From NCBI GenBank assembly GCA_037126765.1, contig JBBCBC010000016.1, positions 16,790,728 to 16,854,727 on the forward strand: a DNA stretch of 64,000 bases, given 5' to 3'. Below the pieces are notes generated by a model, which did no database searches, was not told the origin of the DNA, and saw only the letters and a program-made list of their open reading frames with translations. Of this stretch, positions 11,340-22,868 are shown in pieces; within the stretch, counting starts at the first letter, position 1; each line of letters opens with the position of its first letter. The position numbers and the translations under genes are program-made. Origin of the DNA: Stenogyne calaminthoides. Lineage: Eukaryota; Streptophyta; Magnoliopsida; Lamiales; Lamiaceae.

Positions 11340-13303
11340 TGTTGGAGAATTATTTGCACGGATCTATTCGGGATGAATATTTAAATACAAATTTAATTCT
11401 AACAATTATTACTAGCATGAATTAATCCTATATTAATTCAAATAATAATTCAACAACAAATCATGCATATAAACAGTTCACATAAATCCTACGCATGCGG
11501 AATTGCTACGGGTTTACGTGAACTAACCTCTTGGAGTGGCAATGGCCTAGTCGATAAAAACACACCAAAAAGCCTTCCCAAGTATTCCTCTAGTCCTTGC
11601 TCGTCAATCCGGTGGAAGAATGCTCGCGAACAATTAACAAAAGGGAAAATAAAATTTGTTGCACCACCTTTGTGGATTTACTAATTTTTCCAGCACATGG
11701 AATTGTACACTCACAATTGACATTTTTCGAAAATACACAATCTGTCGACGTTTCTAAAATATTTGATATTTTATCGACGCTGATATTTTTCCGAAAAACT
11801 AATTTTCGTGTTCACTTGAGGATGAAACATTCATCCCCTATTTATAATGAGCTGGTGGTCGAAAATTTGGGAAAAACAATGTGGGAAAATCTTTTCTTGA
11901 TCTCCAAGATATCTTGAATATATCTCCTATATTCTTTTCTCCATAATTAAAATATTCCACAAAAATCTCACCTTATCTTGTTATGACATATTTTTTAAAA
12001 TTAAGAGACAAGATTCCAAGATTCCAAGATTTGGATCTTCTTGAATTTATGAGATATACTTGTATTTCAAGAAATACATATCTACCATAATATCTTTTCA
12101 AGAAAATCAAGAAAATATTTCTTTCCCTTAATTATCAAAAATTTCAAAATTTTCAAATATAAATAACCAAGTGGGAGATTTCTTGAATTTAATGAGATAA
12201 TCTTGTATTCCAAGAATACATATCTTCATTCCATAACAAAATTCAAAGAAAATCTTTCTCCCCTTTTATTAATAATTTTCGAAAAAAACAAGGAAAATTA
12301 GGCAACAAAATTTATTTTATTTTTAAACACCTTTTTCAGTTATTGGATTTTATGTTGGGCTACTTGGGGGGCCTTTAGGAGAATTAAGATTGAACCTTCC
12401 AATTGATCTTGAATTATCAATATTGAGCCACAATATTATTCAAGCCCATAAATATTAAATAATCCCACTACATAATTAATATTGCACTATCCATCTTAAC
12501 CCATATTCTTTGTCAATATGGCTCCGGTTATTATTTCCCATGTTTAAGATTATCTAGCCCATTAATTAATTCAACCTTTGAAATAGCTTTCCATTAATTA
12601 ATATCTTTTGTCCTTGGTTAAGGAATCCGGTTCAACATTATTATCCATACAGGAAACTAGTTCCACTTTCAAGATTTGGTATGATAAATCTTATGAACCT
12701 CCCAAGGGGGTAAATCGAACAAAGCGTATTGCACACACGATTCTCCGTATTAAATCTTAGCAATCGCATGTGACCAATAATATTGCCCAAGATATAAAGT
12801 ATTGAATCTCGTTGATTCTCTACTCGTGATAAGTCAAAGCAATAGTTACCAACCACACGTGATCCTATTTAAGGGACGAAGATTAAGAAATAACGAACCA
12901 TCGAGGTCTAATTCTTCCTTGTTGGTTATGAAGAATTTGTCCTCATGTAGGTCCTATTCAATGTCATCGATCGGTCATGCACTAGTGTAATCTCTTGGTC
13001 AAGACAAGTCAATCCGAGCCTTACACTTCAACCTTTCACGATGGATTGTTCATTTTCGCTTCAGGTCGTGAATGGTGTACTTTTTGGTTACAAGGGATTG
13101 TTAATTTAATCTTTTGTGATCCGGTATCACTAAAATAACTACAATGTAAACGTCTTATTTATTGAGCAGGTTATGCAAAGAAATATATGTAACATTCGAT
13201 GATATTTAAAGCATCATGATAAACAATTTATTTTCATAAATAAGTCCAAAATTCAGTTTTTATTATACAAAGTAAAAGCATACTTTCAAAGATAATCCCA
13301 ACA
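11340..13303 (-). repeat. Gamma-1 3' LTR
   Basis: The 1964-bp LTR starts (minus strand) TGTTGGGATTATC at 13303 and ends with AACA at 11340. It matches the Gamma-2 3' LTR (51933-53615), including the CGAATAGATCCG-like end and the AT-rich middle. A TATAAATAG box lies on the minus strand at 11838-11846. Confidence 0.88.
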
Positions 13304-13313
13304 ATCTCCCACT
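13304..13313 (-). other. Gamma-1 polypurine tract
   Basis: The minus strand reads AGTGGGAGAT directly before the 3' LTR. Gamma-2 has the same tract at 51922-51932. It primes plus-strand DNA synthesis. Confidence 0.8.
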
Positions 13314-13418
13314 TATACAAAAAGTGCGCTTTTAAGTATACTCAAAGATGTCTCGTGTAGTTCTGTCGAGACATCTAATATCACCTACACCTAACCTAAT
13401 AATATATCCCACTTATAC

Positions 13419-14918
13419 TCAAAGCAGATTGACAACGATCTTGACACCCATTCCTTCCACATGTCTCTCGAATGTATTCTGAGGCAGACCCTTTGTGAAA
13501 GGATTAACTAGGTTATCCTCCAGTGCGATCTTAGCCACCTCTTCATCTCCTCTCTTAACGATTTCTCGTCTAAGATTTCTTTCCTTCAATGTGCATGTTT
13601 GACTCGTGGACTCTTGGTTCCCTTGAATTTGCAACTGCCCCTAGCAAATATTGCTAGACAAATTCGGAACTCCATCCAAGTCCACTAAGAAGGTCTAGAG
13701 CCAAAATGGTTCTTTTCAACGCTTCTGGCTGACTACTTACCCGGCTTCCATGGTTGAGTCAGTGATGCATTTCTACTTCACACTCATCCATTTCATGGCT
13801 ACACTTCCCAAATGAAAGCACACTAACTGAGACAGATAGTTTCTGGAATCTATGTTTGATTGGAAATTCGAGTCCGTGTAGCCAATGGGGATTAGACTAT
13901 CTGACTGATAAAACAACATTCTATCTCGAGTTCTTTTCAGATACTTCAGAATGTTTTTAAATGCCGTCAAATGTTCTTTCCTCGGGTTACTATTGATATC
14001 TTGCCACCATGCCAACGGCAAGAAAGCGGATATTGGGTCTCGCACAAAGATTGCATACATAAAGGCTTCCGCGGTACCAAGCATAAGGAATGCCTTTCAT
14101 GTCATCTATCTCCCTTTGTGTCTTAGGGCACATTTCCTTGGATAGATGGATTCCATGTCTGAAAGGTACGAAGCCTTTCTTGGAATCCTGCATGCTTAAT
14201 CATTTCAAGACAGTGTCTATATATGAAGCTTGCGATAAGTTCTATCATCATTTTCTTGCGATCTCGAAAGTGATCTTGATCCCAAGGATGTGCCGGCTTC
14301 CCCTAAGTCCTTCATATCAAACCTGTTTTTGAAAGCCATGCCCTTACGCCCCGATAACACCTTTACATCGTTCGATGATCGAATGTCGCTCTACGATAGT
14401 ACTAAGAATACCAATGCGATTCCGACATGCTTTTTGTACACACAACTTTCGAACTCATTTTGATCAAACCCATAAGACTTTATTACATGATCAAAACATT
14501 GGTTCCAAGCTCTGGATGCTTGTTTGAGTCCGTAAATGGACTTCATGAGCTTACAAACTAGGTGTTCTTGGCCTTTTTCAATGAAGCCTTAAGGTTGTTG
14601 CATATAGATTTCTTCATCAAGACTTCAGTTAAGGAAAGCTATCTTGATATCCATTTTCCAGATTTCAAAATCGAGATGCGCAGCAATCGACAAGAGAATC
14701 CAGATGGACTTGAGCATTGCTACAGGTGAAAGGGTTTTATCATAGTCGATCCCTTCTTTTTTAGTATAACCTTTCGCCACAAGCCTTGCCTTGAAGGTTT
14801 CCACCTTCTCGTTCAGTCTCTTGTATACCCACTTGCAACCAATGGGTTTGACCCCATTAAGTGGTTCGACTAGCTCCCACATAATGTTATGATCCATAGA
14901 ACCCATTTCGGCTTTCAT
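13419..14918 (-). pseudogene. Gamma-1 RT and RNase H, fragmented
   Basis: The RT N-terminal part is at 14625-14918 (GCKWVYKR, ARLVAKGYTKKEGIDYD, KMDIKIAFLN). The thumb and RNase H part lies at 13773-14193 in two overlapping frames (SKKGFVPFRHGIHLSKEMCP, NILKYLKRTRDRM, GYTDSNFQSNIDSR). The RNase H end is at 13419-13634 (EDNLVNPFTKGLPQ, FERHVEGMGVK). The catalytic YVDD region at about 14390-14440 is not readable in frame. The chain has many frameshifts and stops. Confidence 0.82.
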
Positions 14919-15264
14919 TGCTGTTTGCCAAGAAACTACATCCTTGTCTTGGATTGCCTCGTCATATGTCCATGGGTCTGATTCATCTTATCTGGGAATC
15001 AAGTCCGAGGACTCTCCTATCCCCATGAATCTCTCGGGCTGTCTCACAACCCTCCCACTATGACGAGGTTCCGGTTGTGTAAGTGTGTCGTTTGGTATGT
15101 CATCTTGTACGATTTGACCATCGAGGTTAGCCCCTTAGCTCATTTAAGGTAATCTCACTTCTGGGTCTTCTTTTGTTCATATAGTCTTCTTCCAAAAATC
15201 TAGAGTGGGTGCTTATTACCACCTTTTGATCTTCGAGACCATAGAACATACACCCTTTTGTTTC

Positions 15265-16048
15265 CTAGGAGTATCCTACAAACAACCTTAATTCTGATCG
15301 AGGATCCAATTTTCCGGCTTCCTTGTCCAACACGTAGGCCAGACACCCCCAAATTTTCATGTGTCTCAAACTGGGCTTGCGCCCGGTCCACAATTCTTTG
15401 GGAGTTTTGGGAACCGATTTGGATGGCACCAAGTTCAGAATGTAGGCCGTTGTTTCCAAGGCATGACCCCAGAACGACTTGGGAAGATCCGCATAACTCA
15501 TTATAGATCTAACCATTTCTAAAAGAGTCATGTTTCTTCGCTCTGCAACCCCATTTTGTTGAGGGGTTTCGGGTGCAGTTAGCTGGGATGCAATCCCTTT
15601 ATCAGACAAGTAGTTCAAAAACTCATCGTTGAGGTACTCGCCTCCACGATCGTATCGTAGAGACTTGATACATTTTTCCCTATGATTCTCTGCTTGAGCC
15701 TTAAATTCTTTGAATTTCTCAAAGGTCTCAGATTTATGCTTCATAAGGAAAATATAACTAAGTACTTTGAGTAGTCATCAATAAAAGTGATTTAAATACT
15801 CATAACCTCCCCTTGCTTTGGTTGACATTGGACCACATACGTCCCGTGTGAACGATTTCTAACACTTCTTTGGCTCTATTCCCCTTGGCTCCGAATGCCC
15901 TCTTGGTCATTTTACCCTCCAAAAATGATTCGCAGGTTAGAATTGGTTCAACTTGGAGAAATTCCAGTGAACCGTCTTTCACCAACCTTTGGATCCTCTT
16001 TGGATTAATATGTCCCAATCTTAGATGCCATAGAAGTGTCTCGTTCAT
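15265..16048 (-). pseudogene. Gamma-1 GAG-pre-integrase and integrase
   Basis: The pre-integrase motif is at 15800-16048 (LLWHLRLGHINPKRIQRLVKDG). The core at 15265-15744 includes LRYDRGGEY and PQQNGVAERRNMTLLEM, so the second Asp and the catalytic Glu are present and correctly spaced. A frameshift near 15760-15800 separates the first Asp region (VHTGRMWSN, degraded from HTDVCGP). The C-terminal part reads ELWTGRKPSLRHMKIWGC. Confidence 0.83.
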
Positions 16049-16430
16049 GTTTTCTTTTTATAAAACAATTGATGTGTTATAGGATGCATTTTCGTGAGTG
16101 GTGTGCAAGATTAATTGTATAGAGATTTTCCATCAATGTCCCATATCAGATACACTCATCATTTCAAGAAATGATGTCATTCTTATTAGAAGAAACTAAG
16201 TATCCATTAACAGAATTTTAGAAACTGAAAGTGGATTCTTTCTAAAACTGGGAACATAAAAAACATCTCTTAAAATTAGAACTCGTCTTCAAAAGACAGT
16301 GCTTCTCTCCCATTCTTCACCGCCACTCAGTAAGCATCGCCAAAGTGTGATGAGGATCTCACTTCGCCACTAAGTTATTCGGATCGGTTTGAACGTGGAA
16401 GCAAACATGATTAGTGGATCCCGTGATCAA

Positions 16431-17060
16431 CTACCCACGAATGAGAAGTATCGCCGCTAAACAAGTTTCAAAAATTAGTGCGTGAGAATTCGCTTTTTTT
16501 TCCCCTTTTGGGGTTGGAACAAGCAAACCTCCATTGTCCTCTTTCACCGCAACCTTAAGCACTTCCTCTTTGGATTTTCCTTGACACCACCAAAGATTCG
16601 TCATCTTATCATTGCCTTCGCAACGATTGAGTCTCGATTGCTTATGGCCTTTGGTCACCTTTTTTCTTCTTTCCATCCTCGCCTAGAAGATGAAGGCGGA
16701 CCACTTGGTATCAAAGCTTCGAGTTTGGTGCCCCATCAACATCTCTGTCGAGACCAAAGCTTGCAACAAATCAGCTAGCGAGGCAAAATTGCTCAGAAAC
16801 TTTTGGGCAGAGAGTGAAGTACCAAATTCATCTGAGTCTCCAGATTATAATCTACACTCAAAACTTCAAGTTTGTTCAGATGGGCCATTAATTTTGAGAA
16901 CGTAATCCCTTACGGGTTTGCCCTCCACCATTTCAGCGACGAAATCTCTCGCAAGGTGATCTGACGAGTCCCACATTTTTGACTCGTCAGTTGGCTCATC
17001 TATTTTTGGTGTGTCAAGAATCCACTTGTGCTTTTGTGCAGTTAGGACAATTATAATTTT
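16431..17060 (-). pseudogene. Gamma-1 gag remnant
   Basis: By comparison with Gamma-2 this holds the end of Gag and the start of protease. Text equivalent to the MVEGTPIRDHVL region is at about 16900-16950, and the basic tail plus a broken zinc-knuckle area at about 16431-16676. Large deletions remove most of the capsid part. No continuous frame remains. Confidence 0.6.
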
Positions 17061-17824
17061 TTGTTTCCAATCGATATAGTTTCCATACTTATTCTATTGA
17101 CTTTAAGTATAATAGCAGTGGATTAAAAGGTTACGACATGCTGAACTGAAATAAATAATAATATGCATAAGCATAAATATATCACAAGGTTCGATCGCAT
17201 GTTTCATATTAAAATCTCAAAAAAAAATATGAACATGCATCAGCCAACATCTCAAAACAGTTTAAATAAGCCACATGGGGTGGGTCATTATTTAAACACA
17301 TTCAAGCAGGTTGCAAACAAGAACAGTTACAAACCTTTAATATCCAGATTAATAGTTGGCTCCCACTTGACCAATATAAAATTGACAGGGACTTCGGGGA
17401 AGTATATGCATATCAATTTTATACCTAAGTAATAACCATGATTAAATACAGAATTATTATTTTGCTTTGAACGAGCCTCGTGGGGAGGATCATCGTCGCC
17501 ACTAGTAGTAATCCACAATCATCCATCTGGAAATTTATTAATGTGAAAGCTATCTTTTGACCGTCCCGTGGGGGGAATTTCTCGAAAAGAATTCACAAAT
17601 AAATAAATCATGGAGGTCAAAATTAATTCAATTTTATTATCCGGATTAAAATTGTTAATTAATTATTTAAACATACTTAGTAATTTTTGAAGGTAAGATT
17701 TTTCATTGGGCAATTCTCATGTAAACACTTTTAGACAAATTAAATAAAGCACAAGAAATCACAACAATAAATCAAGCAAAGCGGAAAAATAAACATATTG
17801 GGCACAAATTATCCAATTGTCATG
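17061..17824 (-). other. Gamma-1 leader remnant
   Basis: This is AT-rich text matching the Gamma-2 leader (about 47200-47880), including the shared GACCTCCATGATTTATTTAT block. Two short repeated motifs with CTCGTGGGGAGG / CCACATGGGGTGG-like text occur in both copies. No gene is seen. Confidence 0.7.
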
Positions 17825-17994
17825 GTTAACTACAATGTAACACGTACTATTTATTGAACAGTTATGCAGTAAATATATGTAACACTCGATGATATTTAAA
17901 GCATCAGTGATAAACAATTTATTTCAGTAAATAATTCCGAAATTCAGTTTTGATTATACAAAGTAAAAGCATACTTTCCAGTATAATCCCAACA
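17825..17994 (-). repeat. Gamma-1 5' LTR remnant (170 bp)
   Basis: Only the outer 170 bp of the LTR remain (minus strand TGTTGGGATTATACTGG... to the GTAGTTAAC area). They join directly to leader sequence, so about 1.7 kb including the promoter and primer site was deleted. The outer end and target duplication are intact. Confidence 0.85.
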
Positions 17995-17999
17995 CGTGA
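17995..17999. repeat. Right target-site duplication of Gamma-1 (cgtga)
   Basis: This is the second copy of CGTGA. The Beta LTR text resumes after it with TGAACCCAATCC. Confidence 0.92.
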
Positions 18000-18565
18000 T
18001 GAACCCAATCCAAGCCATATCTACCCATGGACGGGTGCAAGCGTCGGTCATGGTCAAAGTTCATCACTCCACACATGTCGTGCGTATTGACCTCAAGTCA
18101 AAGGAGTATCGCATCGCTCCCACTAACCGAGACATTCGTAGACACATATAGTGGAACTACATCAAACGGTTTCTCGGATGGTATACCAATACCCTCTAAG
18201 GTATTTGTGCATCCATCATGAGATACCTAGTATCTCGTAGTAAGTGAGATCTTACTACACTCTCTAAGAGTATGATGCAGATCGCACACCAATCTCCATT
18301 GCATCATCAATATTCCTTTCTTGATGATCCTCGAACGGGCTATTTAAGAATCATGCTTAAGTCATCTGAGTTCTCACTCACTCAATGACAGCAGTGACTC
18401 AAGGGAACACATATAAGAATAAATGAAAACAATAAAACATAATATTCTAATGAGTGTAACGACATACATTTAATATTTAACAGACAATAATATTAAACCA
18501 ATACAAAATATTATCTGAGTATTATGTCCTTACGTTGGATTTTCTCTAGGACACTAACACTAATA
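18000..18565 (-). repeat. Beta-1 5' LTR, outer part
   Basis: This is the outer 566 bp of the split LTR, matching 36641-37200 (inverted) and 62340-62898. It ends ACACTAACACTAATA where Beta-3 ends ACACTAACACTAACA, so this terminal CA has also become TA. Confidence 0.85.
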
Positions 18566-18576
18566 TTGGTTTCATC

Positions 18577-18590
18577 AAAAAGGGGGAAAT
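18577..18590 (+). other. Alpha-2 polypurine tract
   Basis: AAAAAGGGGGAAAT lies directly before the LTR. Alpha-3 has the equivalent tract at 34405-34416. Confidence 0.85.
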
Positions 18591-20012
18591 TGTTGGGAAA
18601 TTTATAGTTTTGATGGAAGTTCTAAAACAACTGTAATAGGATCAGTCGAACCTGTTAGTCGACTAATGAAATGTTAGGAGACCAGCTGAACATGTTAGAT
18701 AGTTGATGTATTAGACTAGGTCACATATTGAGGGGGAACTCAATATGTATAGGTTTAGATCAGAAGATCAAAAACGAAGATCAAAAGCGAAGATCATAAG
18801 ACCTTGTCTACAAGGACATCAGCATAGTCGATAGGTTGAAGCTAAGACAACCTTATCAGAAGACTCAAGATTACTTATCAGTTGCATACTGATCAGGTCA
18901 AGCTAAGTCAGAAAAGTGATAAGCATGTCTACTTATCAAAGACATACGTTTGTCATCAGACCAGAAGAATGCTATACTGCTGGCTTTGCAAGGCGCCGAT
19001 TCCGTGTACTTATTAGCCACTAAGAATCGACACGTATGTACGGATCTGACTATGCAGGATATGGCGTATCAGGACAAACGGCTAGAAAGGATAAAAGTGC
19101 ACGAAGAGGGCATGGCCTTCCTGAGCACGTCAAATCAAGCCTGCAAGCTACCTAAAAATAGACCGAAATTCGAATTGCTCTCCAATGGCTAGTTCAATTT
19201 CGTGCCTATAAATATGGGATCAACCTTCATTCTAAGAATACGGAAATTATACACAAGCTCAAGCTCAAGCAGATTTCCGCACGAAGAACACTCAAACGAA
19301 GATTAATTTTCTAAGTGTTCATCCCATTTGTTCTTAGCTTTGAATACTTATCATTTAGCTTTAGGCTACCCAGATACTAGGATAGTATTCCAGTTAGAAC
19401 ATTACAAATCTTATACCCAAACAACAGTTAGGTTAAGTTTGTTATAGCAAGATTTCAGTCTAGGGTTTCTAGATCTGATTTCAGGGATTGGTTGAGTGAG
19501 AACTCTTGAAACATCTGTTGGTTGTACTGTGTTGGACTAACACATTAAACTAAGTCCAGTTGGTTTAGTTGGTGCCCCGTTTGAAGGGAAGAGTGGACGT
19601 AGGACAAGTTGTCCGAACCACTACAAATCTTGTGTGATTTATCTACTTTACACTTACACACTACTTGTTTAAATCTACATGCATTTACTTAGTCTAGATC
19701 AGATTTGCATCAAGTTACTGATCTGATCATTGACTCTTTGTCATCTGATCAAAAACCAAATTACTAAGTATCTGATTTGAGAAATGGTTTTTCACACAGG
19801 TTAACTTATCTTCCGCACCATCCGTTAAACTGATAGACGCCTAACTGATCTGCCTTCAGGCGATCAGTAAGTTGAATATCAGTCCGTACTGATTCACTCG
19901 CACTCTGATCAGGCAACTTGCATATTCACACCTGATCTCACGAAAAGTTTTAGATGTCTATTCACCCATCCCCTCTAGACTTCTACCCTCACTAACCTGT
20001 TCGGGACCTACA
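18591..20012 (+). repeat. Alpha-2 3' LTR
   Basis: The 1422-bp LTR runs TGTTGGGAAATTTATAG... to GTTCGGGACCTACA. It is closest to the Alpha-4 LTR (shared GTCGAACCTGTTAGTCGACT), so these two form a subfamily apart from Alpha-3. A TATAAATAT box is at 19207-19215. Confidence 0.9.
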
Positions 20013-20446
20013 GAGATTAAATATAATCTCGATGGTTATTTGCTATTTATAGCAAATAATCTGATAAATGAAGCAAATAGCAACAATTAGGGTGACAAAA
20101 TGATGTTTCACTCTAATCGAGGCAACCCTTCGGTTATCTGCCGAAATTCTAGCCAATAGAATTCTTTCAAACATTCCCACTTAAAGTTCAAGTCTTTTGT
20201 CATTTATTTTCAATGATTACTGAGTGAAATAAATGCTCTGAGTAAATGCATGAGCCAGGCACTGTTTCAGGATTAATTGAATATTTAAGCCTTACTGAAT
20301 ACTGACCTTGACAAAAATCATCCTGAATCTCAGTTTCCATCCTGAGAGATTTTTGTCCTGGGTTATTCCTTCCTGAATAACTTCATGCATCTGAAGAACT
20401 TCTCCCTTCAGAGAATTTTACTCACCAGGATCCAACATCCCTAATT

Positions 20447-21152
20447 CTACTGATAGTTCCTGAAATCTTGACTCAGCCAAAGGCTTAGTAAGAATATCAG
20501 CCCTTTATTTATCAGTATGAATTTTCTCCATCCTGATATCCTTCTTCTCCACATGGTCTCTAATGAAGTGATGTCTGATGTTAACATGTTTGCATCTGGT
20601 GTGCAATATCGGATTTTGTGTGATAGCAATTGCACTATTGTTGTCACAAAATATGGGTACTTCATTGGCTATAATCTTGTAATCCCTCAATTGTTGTCTT
20701 AGCCAAAAAATCTGTGCACTACAGGTTCATGCAGCCATGTATTCTGCTTCAGTGGTGCTAGTTGCAACTGAAGTTTGTTTCTTAGAGAATCAAGATATTA
20801 GTTTGTTTCCAAGAAATTGACATGTTCCTGAATTGGACTTCCTGTCAATTCTACAACCACCATAATCAACATCTGAATAACCAGTTAATTTAAGGTTATT
20901 ATTAGCTGGATACCACAATCCTCTATTCACAGTGCCTTTAAGATATCTCATAATCTTTTTGGCAGCTTCCATGTGACTAGCTTTAGGATTAGCTTAGTAT
21001 CTTGCACATATCCCAACAACAAAAGTAATATCAGGCCTACTTGCTGTGAGATAGAGCAATGATCCAATGATCCCTCTATAATCATAATCAGTGTGATTAA
21101 CTGATTTGCCTTCAGGATCAGGATCCATCTTGTAGTTAGTATTCATAGGAAT
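20447..21152 (-). pseudogene. Delta RNase H and RT C-terminal part
   Basis: RT thumb/connection text (NYKMDPDPEGKSVNHTDYDY, GIIGSLLYLTASRPDITF) is followed by the RNase H start (AAKKIMRYLKGTVNRGLWY, GYSDVDYGGCRIDRKSNSG). The RNase H end reads VPIFCDNNSAIAITQNPILH, KHVNIRHHFIRDHVEKKD. The first RNase H Asp (SDVDY) and the later CDN Asp are present. An in-frame stop follows HTDK. The N-terminal continuation is at 35954-36640. Confidence 0.85.
21148..21152. repeat. Left target-site duplication of Alpha-3 (ggaat)
   Basis: GGAAT is repeated at 35954-35958. Excising Alpha-3 and one copy restores the Delta RT frame, YGVQRIAM joined to IPMNTNYKMD. Confidence 0.93.
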
Positions 21153-22731
21153 TGTTGGGAAATTTAGAGTTTTGATGAAAGTTCCAAAACACATGTAATA
21201 GGACCAGTCAGACCTGTTAGCTGACTGATGTTTTTAAATACCAGTTATAAGATGACCAGTTGATACTTATTGTATTGAACAACTGATGTATACGATAGGT
21301 CACATATTGAGGGAGAACTCAATATGTATAGGTCAGATCTAAAGACCAGCTGAGAACAATAGACCAGCTGAAGTCAGAAGGCCAGAGGGCAAGGGAAAGA
21401 CAGAAGACCAGACGATCTGATAAAGTCAAATGATCAGAGTGAAATCATGAAGCTCAAATTCAGAAGACCTGAAGATCAGGTGACTACCAGAAGATCAGAC
21501 CAGAAGACCTACATCAGCCGAGTCTGCTAGTTGAGCTAAGACAACTGGCACCAGAAGACTCTATCAGGTAGACTGATCAGTTGTAACTGATCAGGTCAGC
21601 TCACACTAGGTTGTAACTGATGTTTCACCAAGTCATACGTTGTTGATCTGAACAAGAAGAATGTCAACTTTAGTTGGTAGAACAAACACTGAAAAGTTAT
21701 TTTGTTAACCAATAAGAACAAGACACGTATGAACGGAGCCGACAATACGAGATTTGGTGCTCCTTGGTCAAATGGCTATAAAAGACAATTATCCATGCTT
21801 TCGGCCATGCCGTCCCTGAAGCACATCACATCAAATCCTACATATCTACCAAATATAGCCAGAAATTCAAATTGCTCTCCAACGGCTCTTTGATTTCGGG
21901 GTCTATAAATATGGAATTACTCTTCAGAGTAAAGACGACGGAAATTATCAAGAAGCTCATACTATAGCCAAATTTCCACACGAAGAAGACAACCTTGAAG
22001 ATTATTTTTCTAAGTGTTCATCCCATAGTTCTTAGCACAGAAATCTTATCCTCTAGTTGTTAGGCTACTTAAATACTAGGATAGATTTCAAAGTTGGAAC
22101 AAACAACAAATCTTACCCAAAACCCAAAGTTAGGTTAAGTTTGTTTAGCAAGATTTCAGACTAGGGTTTCTAGTTCTGATTTTTGGGATTGGTTGAGTGA
22201 GAGCTCTATAAATATCTGTTGGTATAATGTGTTGGACTAACACAATAATCTAAGTCCAGTTGGTTAAGTTGGTGCCCCTTGTGATAGGGAAGAGTGGACG
22301 TAGGACTGGTTGTCCGAACCACTATAAATCTTATGTGCATTTACCTGATTGATTAACTGCTTCACACTATTGCACATAACTTAATTAAATCTGCATACAT
22401 ATTCTGAGTTAGGATCAACGAGCACCAAGCTACTGATCTGATCGGATTGACTCCATAATCATCTGATTGAAAACAGTTTGGAATCTGATTTGTTATAAAC
22501 TGGTTTTTCACACGGGTATAAACTAGCTTTTGCACAATCAGTTAAACTGATAGATACCGAACTGATCTGCTCTCAGGCAATCAGTAAGTTGGATATCAGT
22601 CCAAACTGATTCACTTGCACTCTGATAAGGCAAACTGCAATCACACCTGATCTGCACGAAAAAGTTTTCAGAAGTCTATTCACCCCTCCCCTCTAGACTT
22701 TTGCCCTCACGAAACCCGTTCGGGACCTACA
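21153..22731 (+). repeat. Alpha-3 5' LTR
   Basis: The 1579-bp LTR runs TGTTGGGAAATTTAGAG... to CGGGACCTACA. The TATA box is at 21904-21912. It is dense in CTGATC/GATCAG text. Confidence 0.93.
21904..21912 (+). promoter_or_regulatory. TATA box of Alpha-3 5' LTR
   Basis: TATAAATAT, preceded by GGGGTC, is conserved at 35141-35149 in the 3' LTR, at 19207-19215 in Alpha-2 and (inverted) at 45503-45511 in Alpha-4. It is the likely promoter for genomic RNA. Confidence 0.7.
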
Positions 22732-22733
22732 AG

Positions 22734-22745
22734 TGGTATCAGAGC
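22734..22745 (+). other. Alpha-3 primer-binding site (initiator Met tRNA)
   Basis: TGGTATCAGAGC lies two bases after the LTR end. Confidence 0.93.
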
Positions 22746-22868
22746 AGTGGTTCTACGGACCACTGGCTTTGAATATCATTGGTTCTTGAGGAAGAACCTT
22801 TGTGGTCACTTGAATTGATCTTGGAAAATCTTTTTCAAATCTTGTTTGTTTTCAAACTCACGATCAGC

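Larger units (their letters stand above)
11340..17994 (-). mobile_element. Gamma-1 Ty1-copia element inside Beta-1 LTR
   Basis: This 6.65-kb minus-strand copia element is flanked by the perfect 5-bp duplication cgtga. In element order it has a 170-bp 5' LTR remnant (17825-17994), leader, degraded gag, PR/IN, RT, RNase H, a polypurine tract and a full 3' LTR (11340-13303). It matches Gamma-2 along its length. The truncated 5' LTR shows a deletion after insertion, because both outer ends and the duplication are preserved. Confidence 0.92.
4196..18565 (-). mobile_element. Beta-1 Ty1-copia LTR retrotransposon, interrupted
   Basis: This minus-strand copia element has its 5' LTR at 10311-11339 plus 18000-18565, split by Gamma-1. 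Primer site, 5' UTR, gag, PR, IN, RT and RNase H then run leftwards to the pol stop near 4204. Alpha-1 begins directly after, so the 3' LTR is outside the window. On the right it stops at 18565, immediately before the polypurine tract of Alpha-2, so Beta-1 appears to have inserted into Alpha-2. About 7.7 kb of the span is Beta-1 itself; the rest is Gamma-1. Confidence 0.88.
18566..20012 (+). mobile_element. Alpha-2, 3' end with 3' LTR
   Basis: Twenty-five bases of the Alpha internal 3' end (TTGGTTTCATC then the polypurine tract) remain, followed by a complete 3' LTR. The rest of the element would lie to the left of Beta-1, which inserted here. The right flank, GAGAT then AT-rich text, belongs to the 3' end of Delta. 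Confidence 0.85.
20013..21152 (-). mobile_element. Delta copia element, left half
   Basis: This is the 3' part of a minus-strand copia element. RNase H lies at 20447-20972 and RT thumb text up to 21152, where Alpha-3 interrupts it; the coding sequence resumes at 35954. The 20013-20446 stretch is post-pol sequence without readable domains. It is the host layer for Alpha-2, Alpha-3 and Beta-2. Confidence 0.85.
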
